From JACCZX01 sp963824935 (GTDB lineage Bacteria > Pseudomonadota > Gammaproteobacteria > Burkholderiales > Burkholderiaceae_F), in contig CAWGRF010000024.1 of NCBI GenBank assembly GCA_963824935.1, positions 186,001 through 250,000 on the forward strand: a DNA stretch of 64,000 nt, read 5' to 3'. Under the pieces are notes generated by a model. That model made no database searches and was not told the origin of the DNA. It saw nothing but the letters and a program-made list of their open reading frames with translations. Both the position numbers and the translations under genes were made by a program. This document shows positions 31,555 through 40,951 of the stretch, piece after piece (position 1 is the stretch's first letter; each line of letters begins with the position of its first letter).

Positions 31555-33213
31555 CTACGCGTGCCAGCGACGCTGAATTACTCTGAATCGATTGGCAACA
31601 AACGCACTATCGGTGTAGCTCGCATTCGCCGCCGGATTGGCGCCGGTCGCGTGATAGTCCGAGAACGCGGTCGATTGGTTCACGTACACGTTGCTCAACA
31701 AGTTGATCGACAGCGCGACGCCTGCGCGCAGCGTCGCTTCGGTCATCGCATCGATCACATCCTGCTTGGTCGAATAAAGGCCGACCGTCAACGCTCCGCG
31801 CTCCTTGACGATTTTTTCGGAAAGCGCAATCGCGGCCATCGCGTCGGGGACCTTGACGACAAAGCTGATGGGGCCGAATCGCTCCTGCGTGTAGGCGGAC
31901 TCGTTGGCTGCGTTGGTCTTCATCAGCAGTGGCGTATGCACGTTCGCCGCCGGAAACTCGGCGTTGTCGAGCTTGCGCGATGCCAAGACAACGTCCGCCA
32001 GCGCTGGCGCGTCTTCAATGCGCTTCAACGTGTCCGGCGATTGAATCGATCCGAGCACCGCAGTGGCGACTGCAGCATCGGAAAGCAATTTCTCGACTGC
32101 TCGCCCGAGGTCTGCTGCCACGTCGTCGAAGCTCTTGTGTCCTTCGTCGGTATCGATGCCATCGGCCGGAACGAAAATGTCTTGCGTCGTCGTGCACATC
32201 TGTCCCGAATACAGGCTCAACGTGAACGCAAGATTCTTCAGCATTGCCTTGTAGTTGTCGGTCGATTCGATAACGACGTTGTTAACACCGGCCAGCTCGG
32301 CGTAAACGTGGGCCTGCCGTGCGTTGTCGATCAGCCAGCGGCCGAACGCATTGCTGCCGGTGAAGTCGATCGAGCGCACCGCTGGATTCGTCGCGAGCGC
32401 CTGTGTGGCCTTGGGATCACTGGTGACCGCAAGCGACACCAGATTCGGATCGATACCGTTTTCAGCCAGCACTTCGCGCACGATGCGCACGCTGATCGCC
32501 GCCGGCAGAATTGCATTCGGGTGCGGCTTCACGATCACCGCGTTGCCGGTGACCAGTGCGGCAAACAACCCCGGATATGTGTTCCACGTTGGAAACGTGC
32601 CGCAGCCGATCACCAGTGCGACGCCTCTGCCGACGACCTCGAAACGCTTTTCCATCACCAGCGGCGGGTTCTTGCCCTGCGGTTTCTCCCAGCGTGCCGC
32701 GCTCGGCACCGCGCTCATCTCGCGGTACGCGTACGCGACTGCTTCGAGTCCGCGATCCTGGGCGTGCGGTCCGCCCGCCTGGAACGCCATCATCCATCCC
32801 TGACCGGTGGTGACCATCACCGCGTGCGCGATCTCGAAACTCGCTTTGTTCAAACGCGTGAGAATCTCGAGGCAGATGCCGGTGCGGCCTTCGACACCGA
32901 GTTTCTGCCACGCCGGCATTGCAGCAAGCGCGGCGTCGACCAACGCCTGCGGCTCGCACACCGGGTACTCGACTTCGAGCGGAATGCCGTACGGGGAATG
33001 CTCGCTCGCAAGCCAGCCGATACGGCCCGGCTGGTCGAGCTCGAACTGACGCCCCGCATGGCCGAGCGCAGCGGCCTTGCCGTCGTCGTTCGCGGCTTCG
33101 CCGTATATCTTCGGACTGGGCACCTCCGGATAAGCGCTCCAGAAACCGCGCGTGCGGATCGCTTCGAGAGCGCCGTCCAGTGTTTTCCGATGTTTTTCAA
33201 AGAGCGGGTGCAT
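31555..33213 (-). CDS. paaN: Phenylacetate degradation aldehyde dehydrogenase PaaN
   Basis: 552-aa aldehyde-dehydrogenase-superfamily protein of the PaaN type, with start MHPLFEKHRKTL at 33213; an upstream extension to 33276 would cross the operator. NAD-binding FTGSNAFGRW, the Glu region AELAGVNNVVIES and catalytic Cys in LYSGQMCTTTQDIF are visible. There is no C-terminal hotdog hydratase domain, so it is not the bifunctional PaaZ. It probably oxidises the ring-opened semialdehyde intermediate. Divergent from paaG. Confidence 0.94.
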   Translation of the reverse strand: MHPLFEKHRKTLDGALEAIRTRGFWSAYPEVPSPKIYGEAANDDGKAAALGHAGRQFELDQPGRIGWLASEHSPYGIPLEVEYPVCEPQALVDAALAAMPAWQKLGVEGRTGICLEILTRLNKASFEIAHAVMVTTGQGWMMAFQAGGPHAQDRGLEAVAYAYREMSAVPSAARWEKPQGKNPPLVMEKRFEVVGRGVALVIGCGTFPTWNTYPGLFAALVTGNAVIVKPHPNAILPAAISVRIVREVLAENGIDPNLVSLAVTSDPKATQALATNPAVRSIDFTGSNAFGRWLIDNARQAHVYAELAGVNNVVIESTDNYKAMLKNLAFTLSLYSGQMCTTTQDIFVPADGIDTDEGHKSFDDVAADLGRAVEKLLSDAAVATAVLGSIQSPDTLKRIEDAPALADVVLASRKLDNAEFPAANVHTPLLMKTNAANESAYTQERFGPISFVVKVPDAMAAIALSEKIVKERGALTVGLYSTKQDVIDAMTEATLRAGVALSINLLSNVYVNQSTAFSDYHATGANPAANASYTDSAFVANRFRVIQRRWHA

Positions 33214-33255
33214 GCTGCAAATCGTAGCTTGGTTTTTTGGGAACTCTAAGCTACT

Positions 33256-33281
33256 ATTAATTGAACGGTCGGTCAATTAAT
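33256..33281. promoter_or_regulatory. Palindromic operator between paaN and paaG, candidate TetR/PaaR site
   Basis: Perfect 9-bp inverted repeat ATTAATTGA (33256-33264) and TCAATTAAT (33273-33281) around ACGGTCGG. It lies in the 73-base divergent region and ends five bases before the paaG ATG. A TetR-type repressor gene sits in the same cluster at 39.0 kb. Length and symmetry suit a TetR dimer; binding itself is inference. Confidence 0.75.
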
Positions 33282-33286
33282 CCGCG

Positions 33287-34084
33287 ATGGTGTCAAATTT
33301 TGAATCGATTCGAGTCGATGTGACCGACAGCGTAGCAACGCTGACGTTACATCGACCCGAGCGCCTTAACAGCTTCACGGTGGCGATGCACGCCGAAGTA
33401 CGGACGGCGCTCGACGCGATTGCCGGCGATCGCGCGATCCGTTGCCTGGTGATGACGGGAGCTGGCCGGGGATTTTGTGCCGGACAGGATCTATCCGATC
33501 GGGCGGTAGCGCCGGACGCCGAAGGGGTCGACCTTGGCGCATCGATCGAGAATTATTACAAGCCGATGCTGCAGCGTCTGCGGGCGCTGCCGATGCCGAC
33601 GATCGCCGCAGTCAATGGTGTCGCTGCCGGCGCCGGTGCCAATATTCCGTTTGCGTGCGACCTCGTTTATGCGGCGCAATCGGCCAGCTTCATTCAGTCG
33701 TTTTCCAAGCTCGGCCTGGTGCCTGATTGCGGCGGCACGTGGTGGCTGCCGCGGTTGATCGGTCCCGCGCGTGCGATGGGGTTGGCGCTGCTCGGTGACA
33801 AGCTGTCGGCCGCGCAGGCGGCGGACTGGGGTTTGATCTGGCGCTGCGTCGAGGACGATCAGCTAATGCCCACGGTGATGACGGTCGCGCGGCAGTTGGC
33901 CGCTGGTCCGACCCTCGGCTTTGTTCGAACGCGGCAGGCGATCGATGCGGCAATGCTGTTGCCGTTTTCTGCTGCCCTCGATCTCGAGCGCGACTATCAG
34001 CGTGAACTTGGCCGGTCGGCCGACTATCGCGAGGGCGTTTCGGCCTTCATCGAAAAACGCGCTGCCCGATTTACAGGCCGCTGA
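33287..34084 (+). CDS. paaG: 2-(1,2-epoxy-1,2-dihydrophenyl)acetyl-CoA isomerase PaaG (crotonase family)
   Basis: Crotonase-fold enzyme, 265 aa, that converts ring-epoxidised phenylacetyl-CoA to the oxepin-CoA. Motifs are LHRPERLNSF, GAGRGFCAGQDLSD, IAAVNGVAAGAGANIPFACD and the PaaG-type FSKLGLVPDCGGTWWLPRL with the catalytic Asp. The leader is unusual: the operator palindrome ends five bases upstream and no Shine-Dalgarno is visible, so translation may be leaderless. It opens the rightward paa operon and its TGA overlaps the paaI ATG. Confidence 0.92.
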   Translation: MVSNFESIRVDVTDSVATLTLHRPERLNSFTVAMHAEVRTALDAIAGDRAIRCLVMTGAGRGFCAGQDLSDRAVAPDAEGVDLGASIENYYKPMLQRLRALPMPTIAAVNGVAAGAGANIPFACDLVYAAQSASFIQSFSKLGLVPDCGGTWWLPRLIGPARAMGLALLGDKLSAAQAADWGLIWRCVEDDQLMPTVMTVARQLAAGPTLGFVRTRQAIDAAMLLPFSAALDLERDYQRELGRSADYREGVSAFIEKRAARFTGR

Positions 34085-34530
34085 TGAACGACGCGCAACC
34101 GATGAGCAATCAGGCAATCGCCGAAGCCGTGCGCGACCGTATGTTCAGCGAGGATGCGGCGTCGCGTGGTCTCGGCATGCAAGTCGATTCAGTTGGCCCC
34201 GGCTTTTCGAAAGTGTCGATGTCGGTGCGGCCCGACATGCTGAATGGCCACAAGACCTGCCATGGCGGCTTCATTACGACGCTCGCGGATTCGGCCTTTG
34301 CGTTCGCGTGCAACAGCCATAACGAAGTGACAGTGGCCTCCGGCATCGTCGTCGATTTTCTTGCGCCGGCGCACGAAGGTGATCGCCTGGTCGCGGAGTG
34401 TCATGAAGTGGCATTGACCGGTCGCACCGGCGTCTATGACATCAGAGTCACGAATCAGCACGGCAAGACTGTGGTCGTGATGCGGGGCCGCTCGCACACG
34501 ATGAAGGGGAAGGCGGTAGTGCAGCTGTGA
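34084..34530 (+). CDS. paaI: Hydroxyphenylacetyl-CoA thioesterase PaaI
   Basis: Hotdog thioesterase of 148 aa that releases CoA from stalled phenylacetyl-CoA intermediates. The core motif is NGHKTCHGGFITTLADSAFA with the HGG and Asp positions, followed by TVASGIVVDFLAPAHEGDRL. Its ATG shares the A of the paaG stop, and its own stop overlaps the paaK start, so the three are tightly coupled. Confidence 0.94.
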   Translation: MNDAQPMSNQAIAEAVRDRMFSEDAASRGLGMQVDSVGPGFSKVSMSVRPDMLNGHKTCHGGFITTLADSAFAFACNSHNEVTVASGIVVDFLAPAHEGDRLVAECHEVALTGRTGVYDIRVTNQHGKTVVVMRGRSHTMKGKAVVQL

Positions 34531-35838
34531 TGACAGACGATCTAGAGCCGATCGAGCGCGTGGGCGCAAATGCACGGGGGGAATTGCAGGCACTGCAGCT
34601 CGAACGCTTGCGCTGGTCGCTCGCTCACGCCTACGCCAACGTGCCGCACTATCGGGCGAAGTTCGACGCGGCGCGGGTGCACCCGTCCGACCTCAAGTCG
34701 TTGGCCGATCTCGCCAGGTTTCCGTTCACCACCAAGCGCGATCTGCGCGAGACGTATCCGTTCGGCATGTTCGCGGTGCCGCGCGAGAAAGTCGTGCGCA
34801 TTCATGCGTCGAGCGGAACGACCGGCAAGCCGACCGTGGTCGGTTACACCGCAAAGGACATCGACACGTGGGCCAGCGTGATGGCGCGCTCGATTCGCGC
34901 CGCCGGCGGCAGGCGCGGCGACATCATTCACATCGCGTACGGCTACGGGCTCTTCACCGGCGGGCTGGGCGCGCACTACGGCGCGGAGAAACTCGGTTGC
35001 ACCGTGATTCCGATGTCGGGCGGGATGACCGAGCGCCAGGTGCAGTTGATCGTCGACTTCAAGCCAAAAATCATCATGGTGACGCCGTCGTACATGCTGG
35101 CGATCGCCGAGGAAATGCAAAAGCAGGGCGTTGATCCCAAGGCGTGTTCACTCAGGATCGGCATCTTCGGCGCCGAGCCGTGGACCGCGGCGATGCGCGC
35201 ATCGATCGAGGCGAAGACGTCTCTCGATGCGATCGACATTTATGGGCTGTCGGAGATCATCGGGCCGGGTGTTGCGCAGGAGTGCATCGAAACGAAGGAC
35301 GGCCTCACGGTGTGGGAGGACCACTTCTATCCCGAGATCATCGATCCGGACAGCGGTGAAGTGTTGCCGGAGGGCGAAAGAGGCGAGCTGGTTTTCACGT
35401 CGTTGACGAAGGAAGCGCTGCCGATGATTCGCTATCGAACGCGCGATCTGACGCGCCTGCTGCCGCCGACAGTCGCGCAGCATGCGGCGCATCGAGAAGA
35501 TCACCGGCCGCTCGGACGACATGCTGATCATTCGCGGCGTCAATCTGTTTCCGACGCAGATTGAAGAATTGATCTTGAAGCAGCCCGAGCTCGAACCGCA
35601 TTACACGCTCGAAGTCACCCGGCCGGCGCATCTCGACGAGCTGACGGTGCATGTCGAGATGGGATCGCAACTTGCGAGCGGCAGCCACGACGCACAGCGT
35701 GCCGCCGCGCAAAAGCTCGAGCAGGCGATCAAGGCATATGTCGGACTGTCGGCAAGCGCACACCTTGCGACGCCGATGGCGATCGAGCGCTCGATGGGCA
35801 AGGCGAAACGCATTGTCGATCGGCGCTCCAAGGAGTAG
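34530..35838 (+). CDS. paaK: Phenylacetate-CoA ligase PaaK (frameshifted)
   Basis: AMP-forming ligase that activates phenylacetate, the first step of the pathway. ATG 34530 overlaps the paaI TGA; GTG 34527 is also open. Adenylate motif SSGTTGKPTVVGYT, then IGIFGAEPWTAAMR, YGLSEIIGPGVAQEC and MIRYRTRDLTRLLP. The frame breaks near 35475 and resumes MRRIEKITGRSDDMLIIRGV through the C-terminal lid domain to KAKRIVDRRSKE. Combined ~436 aa, the normal length. Confidence 0.93.
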
Positions 35839-35840
35839 CT

Positions 35841-36840
35841 ATGTACACACAAGCGATGGACATTCCCATCCGGCGACCGCGATGAAGCACCGGCGAAGAG
35901 CGATGCGGAATATGAAGCCGAGTTCGAAGCCAAGCTTGAACGCGGTGACTTTATCGAGCCGAAAGACTGGATGCCCGAGCGGTACCGCAAGACGTTGATC
36001 CGCCAGATCAGCCAGCACGCGCACTCCGAGATCGTCGGCATGCTGCCCGAAGGCAACTGGATCACCCGCGCGCCGACGCTCGAGCGCAAGTGCATCCTGC
36101 TGGCGAAAGTGCAGGACGAGGCCGGCCACGGCATGTACCTGTATTCGGCGGCTGAAACGCTCGGCGTTTCGCGCGATGAGCTGATCGAGGCGCTGCACAC
36201 GGGCAAGGCCAAGTATTCATCGATCTTCAACTATCCGACGACGACATGGGCGGATATCGGCGTGATCGGCTGGCTAGTCGACGGCGCCGCGATCATGAAT
36301 CAGATTCCGCTGACGCGCTGTTCGTACGGGCCGTATGCGCGCGCGATGATTCGTATCTGCAAGGAAGAGTCGTTTCATCAGCGGCAGGGCTTTGACCTGT
36401 TACTGACGTTGATGAAGGGCTCGGAAGAACAACGCGCGATGGTGCAGGACGCGGTAAACCGCTGGTGGTGGCCGTCACTGATGATGTTCGGACCGCACGA
36501 CAGCGAGTCGACCCACAGCGGCGATTCGATGAAATGGGGCATCAAGCGCATCAGCAACGACGAGCTGCGGCAGAAGTTCGTCGATGCCACGGTGCCGCAG
36601 GCGAAATTGCTCGGCGTTTCGCTACCCGACGCCGATCTGAAGTTCGACGAGGCAACCGGCCATTGGAAGTTTGGTCCGATCGACTGGAATGAGTTCTGGA
36701 ACGTCGTCAACGGCAAGGGTCAGTGCAACGAAGAACGCCTGGCCGCGCGCGTCAAGGCGTGGGACGACGGTGCATGGGTGCGCGACGCGGCCTGGCGCAC
36801 GCGCGAAAAGCGGCGTCATCGCGATTGCGTCGCCGCATGA
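35841..36840 (+). CDS. paaA: 1,2-phenylacetyl-CoA epoxidase subunit PaaA (frameshifted at N-terminus)
   Basis: Catalytic diiron subunit of the PaaABCE epoxidase. ATG 35841 gives MYTQAMDIP; the frame then breaks near 35865 and resumes SGDRDEAPAKSDAEYEAEFE to the TGA at 36838. Iron ligands are visible as Glu in MLPEGNW, KVQDEAGHGMYLY and CKEESFHQRQGFD. The C-terminal WRTREKRRHRDCVAA is normal. About 333 aa. It follows paaK by two bases and precedes paaB. Confidence 0.94.
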
Positions 36841-36870
36841 TGCTTGCGGATACAGGAGCGAGATAGCGAG

Positions 36871-37164
36871 ATGTCAAGTCATCGCAGCGAGTGGCCGCTG
36901 TGGGAGGTCTTTATCCGCAGCCGCAACGGGCTTGACCACAAGCATTGCGGCAGCGTGCATGCGGCCGATGCACCCATGGCGCTGAAGAACGCGCGCGATG
37001 TGTTCACGCGCCGGATGGAAGGTGTCAGCGTCTGGGTCGTGCGCGCCGATCAGATCATCGCCAGCGATCCGGACGCCAAGCCCGAGATGTTCGACCCGGC
37101 CGCGGACAAGATCTACCGGCATCCGACGTTCTATACGTTGCCGGATGAAGTCGGACACATGTGA
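36871..37164 (+). CDS. paaB: 1,2-phenylacetyl-CoA epoxidase subunit PaaB
   Basis: Small subunit bridging epoxidase heterodimers, 97 aa. Start MSSHRSEWPLWEVFIRS at 36871, with AGGAG upstream; the frame is open earlier but the upstream residues are not conserved. The signature HKHCGSVHAADAPMALKNAR and the SVWVVRADQI strand are present. Ends DEVGHM. Confidence 0.95.
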   Translation: MSSHRSEWPLWEVFIRSRNGLDHKHCGSVHAADAPMALKNARDVFTRRMEGVSVWVVRADQIIASDPDAKPEMFDPAADKIYRHPTFYTLPDEVGHM

Positions 37165-37174
37165 CGGTTGAACA

Positions 37175-37949
37175 GTGGACGTAGTCGTTTCCAGCACCAG
37201 CGCAGCGCATCTCGAATATCTGCTGCGCATCGCGGACTCATCGCTGATCCTCGGCCACCGGCTCTCGGAGTGGTGCGGACATGGCCCGGTGCTCGAAGAG
37301 GACATCGCGCTCACCAACGTGGCGCTCGATCTGATCGGCCAGGCGCGTTTGCTGTACACGCGTGCCGGCGCGCTTGAGGATGGTGGCCGCAGCGAGGATC
37401 AGTTCGCGTTCAACCGAACGGAGAGCGAGTTCCGCAACGTCACGATGGTCGAGCTGCCGAACGGCGACTATGGCAGCACGATCATGCGCAATTTCTTGTT
37501 TACCGCTTTTCAGCTGGAGCTGTGGCCACTGCTGCAAGCGTCCGCCGACGCGCAGCTGGCAGAGATCGCCGGCAAGAGCCGGAAGGAGGCGCAGTATCAC
37601 GCGCAGCACGCTTCCGACTGGACCGTTCGCCTGGGCGACGGCACTGACGAATCGCATACGCGTATGCAGCGCGCGCTCGATACGCTGTGGCCGTATACGG
37701 CGGAGTTTTTCAGCGCGTCGACAACCGACGATGCCGCGGCCGAAAGCGCAATTGGACCCGCATGGTCATCGCTCGAAGCACGATGGCACGCCGCGGTGCG
37801 TCCGGTGCTCGACGTTGCCACGCTGCGGGTGCCCGAGCGAACTATCGTTCCTGTCGCACGGCAAGGAGGGCCTGCACAGCGAGCACATGGAGCCGTTGCT
37901 GCGCGAGATGCAGTATCTGCAACGTACCTACCCGAACCGCAGCTGGTAG
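37175..37949 (+). CDS. paaC: 1,2-phenylacetyl-CoA epoxidase subunit PaaC (frameshifted)
   Basis: Structural, catalytically inactive ferritin-like subunit that supports PaaA. Motifs ILGHRLSEWCGHGPVLEEDI and NVALDLIGQARLLYTRAG. The frame breaks near 37845 after LRVPE and resumes SFLSHGKEGLHSEHMEPLLR to YLQRTYPNRSW, ending TAG 37947-37949. Without the break the frame appears fused to paaE, an artefact. About 257 aa. Directly followed by paaE, with no paaD between. Confidence 0.93.
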
Positions 37950-37966
37950 TAGAGGTTCGCGGACTG

Positions 37967-39032
37967 ATGACGCCGAGATATCACACGTTGCGGATTGCCG
38001 ATGTTCGACGCGAAACGCCCGAGTGCATCAGCGTGACGTTCGACCTTCCGCCCGAGCTAGCGCCTGCGTATCGATTCGTGCAGGGCCAGCACCTTGGACT
38101 ACGCACAACGCTGGACGGCGAAGAATTGCGGCGCTCGTACTCGATCTGTTCGGGCGTCGACGATGGCGAAATTCGGGTCGCGATCAAGAAGGTCGGCGGC
38201 GGGAAATTTTCGCACTGGGCGAATGAAGCGCTCAAGCCGGGCGATCCGATCGAGGTGCTGACGCCCGAGGGCCGGTTTTTCACGCCGCTCGATCCGGCGC
38301 ACGGCAAACACTACGTTGCCTTTGTCGCCGGCAGCGGCATCACGCCGGTGCTCTCGCTGATCCGCACGACGCTCGCGCGCGAACCGAAATCGCGCTTCAC
38401 GCTGGTTTATGGCAATCGGCGCCAATCGTCGGTGATGTTTCACGAGGCCCTGGAAGACTTGAAGGATCGCTACCTGACGCGCTTTAGCCTGTACAACGTG
38501 TTCTCGCGTGAGGCGCAGGAGGTCGAGCTGTTCAACGGACGCATCGACGCGGCAAAGGTCAATCAGTTTCTCGAATCGCTGGTCCCGTCGGACACGATCG
38601 ACGAGGCGTTCATCTGTGGACCGCTCACGATGATCGACGACGTCGAGGTTGCGCTGATCGCCGCTGGAGTACCTGCAAACCATGTGCATGTTGAGCGCTT
38701 CGGCATTCCGACCGGCTCGACGCGAGGAGATCGATGACACCGAAGCTGCGCAGTCACACATCGAACTGATCATCGATGGCGTCAAGCGCGAAGTGGACTT
38801 CATGCCGGGGCAGCATTCGATTCTCGATGCCGGGCGCTCTGCGGGCATCGATCTGCCGTTTTCGTGCAAGGCGGGGATGTGCAGCACGTGTCGCGCGAAG
38901 GTGCTCGACGGCCAGGTCAGGATGGCGAAGAACTACGCGCTCGAGCCGCACGAAGTCGCAGACGGCTTCGTGCTGACGTGCCAGTCGTACCCGCTGACAG
39001 ACCGAGTCGTGATTTCGTACGACGCGAGGTAG
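37967..39032 (+). CDS. paaE: 1,2-phenylacetyl-CoA epoxidase reductase subunit PaaE (frameshifted)
   Basis: Reductase feeding electrons from NADPH to PaaAC. ATG 37967 is 17 bases past paaC. FAD domain LRRSYSICSGVDDGEIRVAI, NAD(P) domain FVAGSGITPVLSLIRTTL and FICGPLTMIDDVE. A frame break near 38725 joins RFGIPTGS to QSHIELIIDGVKREVDFMPG. The plant-type 2Fe-2S site is CKAGMCSTCRAK with a distant Cys in LTCQSYPL. About 355 aa. Confidence 0.95.
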
Positions 39033-39034
39033 TC

Positions 39035-39697
39035 ATGGCGCGGACCAAGGCTGCAAGTTTCGATACTCAACGCGCAGCGATCCGCGACGCCGCCGCACGC
39101 CAGTTTGCCGACAAGGGTTACGCTGCCGCATCGATTGCCGACATCGCACGTGCTTGCGGCGTATCGAAGACGCTGATGTACCACTACTACCGCGGCAAGG
39201 AGCATCTGCTGGCCGACATCGCCGAGAGCTACATCGAGCGGCTGCAGGCGATCATCGATCAGGTTCGCACCGAAGCATTGCCGCCGCCTGCGCACCTGCG
39301 GCGCCTGATTGAATTGTTCATGGTCGAATACGAACACTCGGCGGCACGCCATCGTGTGCTGGTGCAGGACGTCAAGTATCTGCAACGCACGCATCGCTCG
39401 CGCGTGCTCGCAAAGGAGCGCAAGGTCGTGCAGGGTTACGCCGACGTGATTGCGAAACTCGCACCGCGGGCGGATCGCACCGCGTTGATCAAGCCGCTGA
39501 CGATGATCCTGTTCGGAATGATCAATTGGACGTTTACCTGGTTCAAGGATCGCGGGACGCTGACGTACGCCGAATTGGCGCCGGTGGTTGCTGATCTGTT
39601 TCTCGGCGGTGTGGCACGCGTACGCGCGCCGGCGCGAGCAGACGCACGGCAGCGCGCGGCTCGGGCGACAGTCCCAGTGAGGGCAACCGCAGCATGA
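39035..39697 (+). CDS. paaR: TetR-family transcriptional regulator, probable PaaR repressor
   Basis: 220 aa. N-terminal TetR helix-turn-helix (QFADKGYAAASIADIARACG then VSKTLMYHYYRGKEHLL) and a ligand domain with EHSAARHRVLVQDVKYLQRT. It is inside the paa operon, two bases after paaE, and overlaps the thiolase start. By analogy with beta-proteobacterial PaaR it would repress paa genes and be released by phenylacetyl-CoA. The palindrome at 33.26 kb is the best candidate site. Confidence 0.85.
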   Translation: MARTKAASFDTQRAAIRDAAARQFADKGYAAASIADIARACGVSKTLMYHYYRGKEHLLADIAESYIERLQAIIDQVRTEALPPPAHLRRLIELFMVEYEHSAARHRVLVQDVKYLQRTHRSRVLAKERKVVQGYADVIAKLAPRADRTALIKPLTMILFGMINWTFTWFKDRGTLTYAELAPVVADLFLGGVARVRAPARADARQRAARATVPVRATAA

Positions 39698-40893
39698 ACG
39701 AAGTGTTCCTGTGCGATGGCGTGCGTACGCCATTCGGTCGCTACGGAGGCGCCTTGTCAGGCGTACGGGTCGACGATCTCGCCGCGGCTCCGTTGAAGGC
39801 ACTGGCCGCGCGTAATCCCAAAGTCGATTGGTCTGCGATCGACGACGTGTACTACGGCTGCGCCAACCAGGCGGGCGAGGACAATCGCAACGTCGCGCGC
39901 ATGGCGGTGCTGCTCGCCGGGCTGCCGACCAGCGTTCCCGCCGCAACGATCAACCGCTTGTGCGGCTCCAGCATGGACGCGGTCGGAACCTGCGCGCGCG
40001 CGATTCGGGCCGGTGAGGCTCAACTGATGATTGCCGGCGGCGTCGAAGGCATGTCGCGCGCTCCGTTTGTGATGCCGAAGGCGGATTCGGCATTTTCACG
40101 CAGCAATTCGGTGTTCGACACCACGCTTGGCTGGCGCTTCGTTAACTCGCAGATGAAGGCGCAATACGGCATCGATTCAATGCCGGAAACCGCCGAGAAC
40201 GTGGCCACCGACTTTGGAGTCGCGCGTGCCGACCAGGATGCGCTGGCGTTGCGCTCACAGCAGCGTTACGCCGCAGCACAAACGCGCGGATTTTTCGACG
40301 ATGAAATCGTTGCCGTCACGATTCCCGGCAAGAAGGGCGACACAGTCGTCAGCAAGGATGAACACCCACGCGAAACGACGCTCGATGCACTCTCGAAGCT
40401 AAAGGGTGTCGTCAAGCCCGACGGCACGGTGACCGCCGGCAACGCATCCGGCGTCAACGACGGTGCAGTCGCGTTGTTGATCGCGAGCGAGAGTGCTGTC
40501 GGCAAGTACGGGTTGAAGCCGATCGCGCGGCTGCGCGGAACCGCAACCGCCGGCGTGCCGCCGCGCATCATGGGCATTGGCCCGGCGCCGGCGACGCAGA
40601 AGCTGCTCGCGCGTCACAACCTGAAAGCGGCGGACATCGATGTAATCGAACTGAACGAGGCGTTCGCGGCGCAAGCGCTGGCGGTGATGCGGCAGCTTGG
40701 CCTGCCTGACGATGCCGCGCACGTCAACCCGAACGGTGGCGCGATTGCGCTCGGCCATCCGCTCGGAGCATCAGGCGCGCGTCTCGTGTTGACCGCGGCG
40801 CGGCAGTTAGCCGCGTCGGGCGGCCGGTATGCCGTCGCAACGATGTGTATCGGCGTGGGGCAGGGTATCGCCCTGCTTGTTGAACGCATCTGA
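39694..40893 (+). CDS. paaJ: 3-oxoadipyl-CoA thiolase PaaJ
   Basis: Thiolase of 399 aa that cleaves 3-oxoadipyl-CoA (and the dehydro form) to succinyl-CoA and acetyl-CoA. Nucleophile Cys in TINRLCGSSMDAV, His in NPNGGAIALGHPLGASGAR and the second Cys in ATMCIGVGQG are all intact. ATG overlaps the repressor stop by four bases. PaaJ and PcaF are near-identical in reaction; the context favours PaaJ. Confidence 0.92.
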   Translation: MNEVFLCDGVRTPFGRYGGALSGVRVDDLAAAPLKALAARNPKVDWSAIDDVYYGCANQAGEDNRNVARMAVLLAGLPTSVPAATINRLCGSSMDAVGTCARAIRAGEAQLMIAGGVEGMSRAPFVMPKADSAFSRSNSVFDTTLGWRFVNSQMKAQYGIDSMPETAENVATDFGVARADQDALALRSQQRYAAAQTRGFFDDEIVAVTIPGKKGDTVVSKDEHPRETTLDALSKLKGVVKPDGTVTAGNASGVNDGAVALLIASESAVGKYGLKPIARLRGTATAGVPPRIMGIGPAPATQKLLARHNLKAADIDVIELNEAFAAQALAVMRQLGLPDDAAHVNPNGGAIALGHPLGASGARLVLTAARQLAASGGRYAVATMCIGVGQGIALLVERI

Positions 40894-40951
40894 TTTTGGT
40901 CTGATGCGCCGTAAGGGCTTCTGACGTTCATCGCCTAACAAGAGGAGACAA

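Noticed and set aside
31561..33249. 562-codon plus-strand ORF opposite paaN
   Set aside because: Arg/His-rich translation with no domain; it mirrors the codon bias of paaN, which has all catalytic motifs.
37175..38737. Single frame joining PaaC and PaaE
   Set aside because: The middle ~35 residues are out of frame; the true PaaC end (YLQRTYPNRSW) lies in another frame and stops at 37949.
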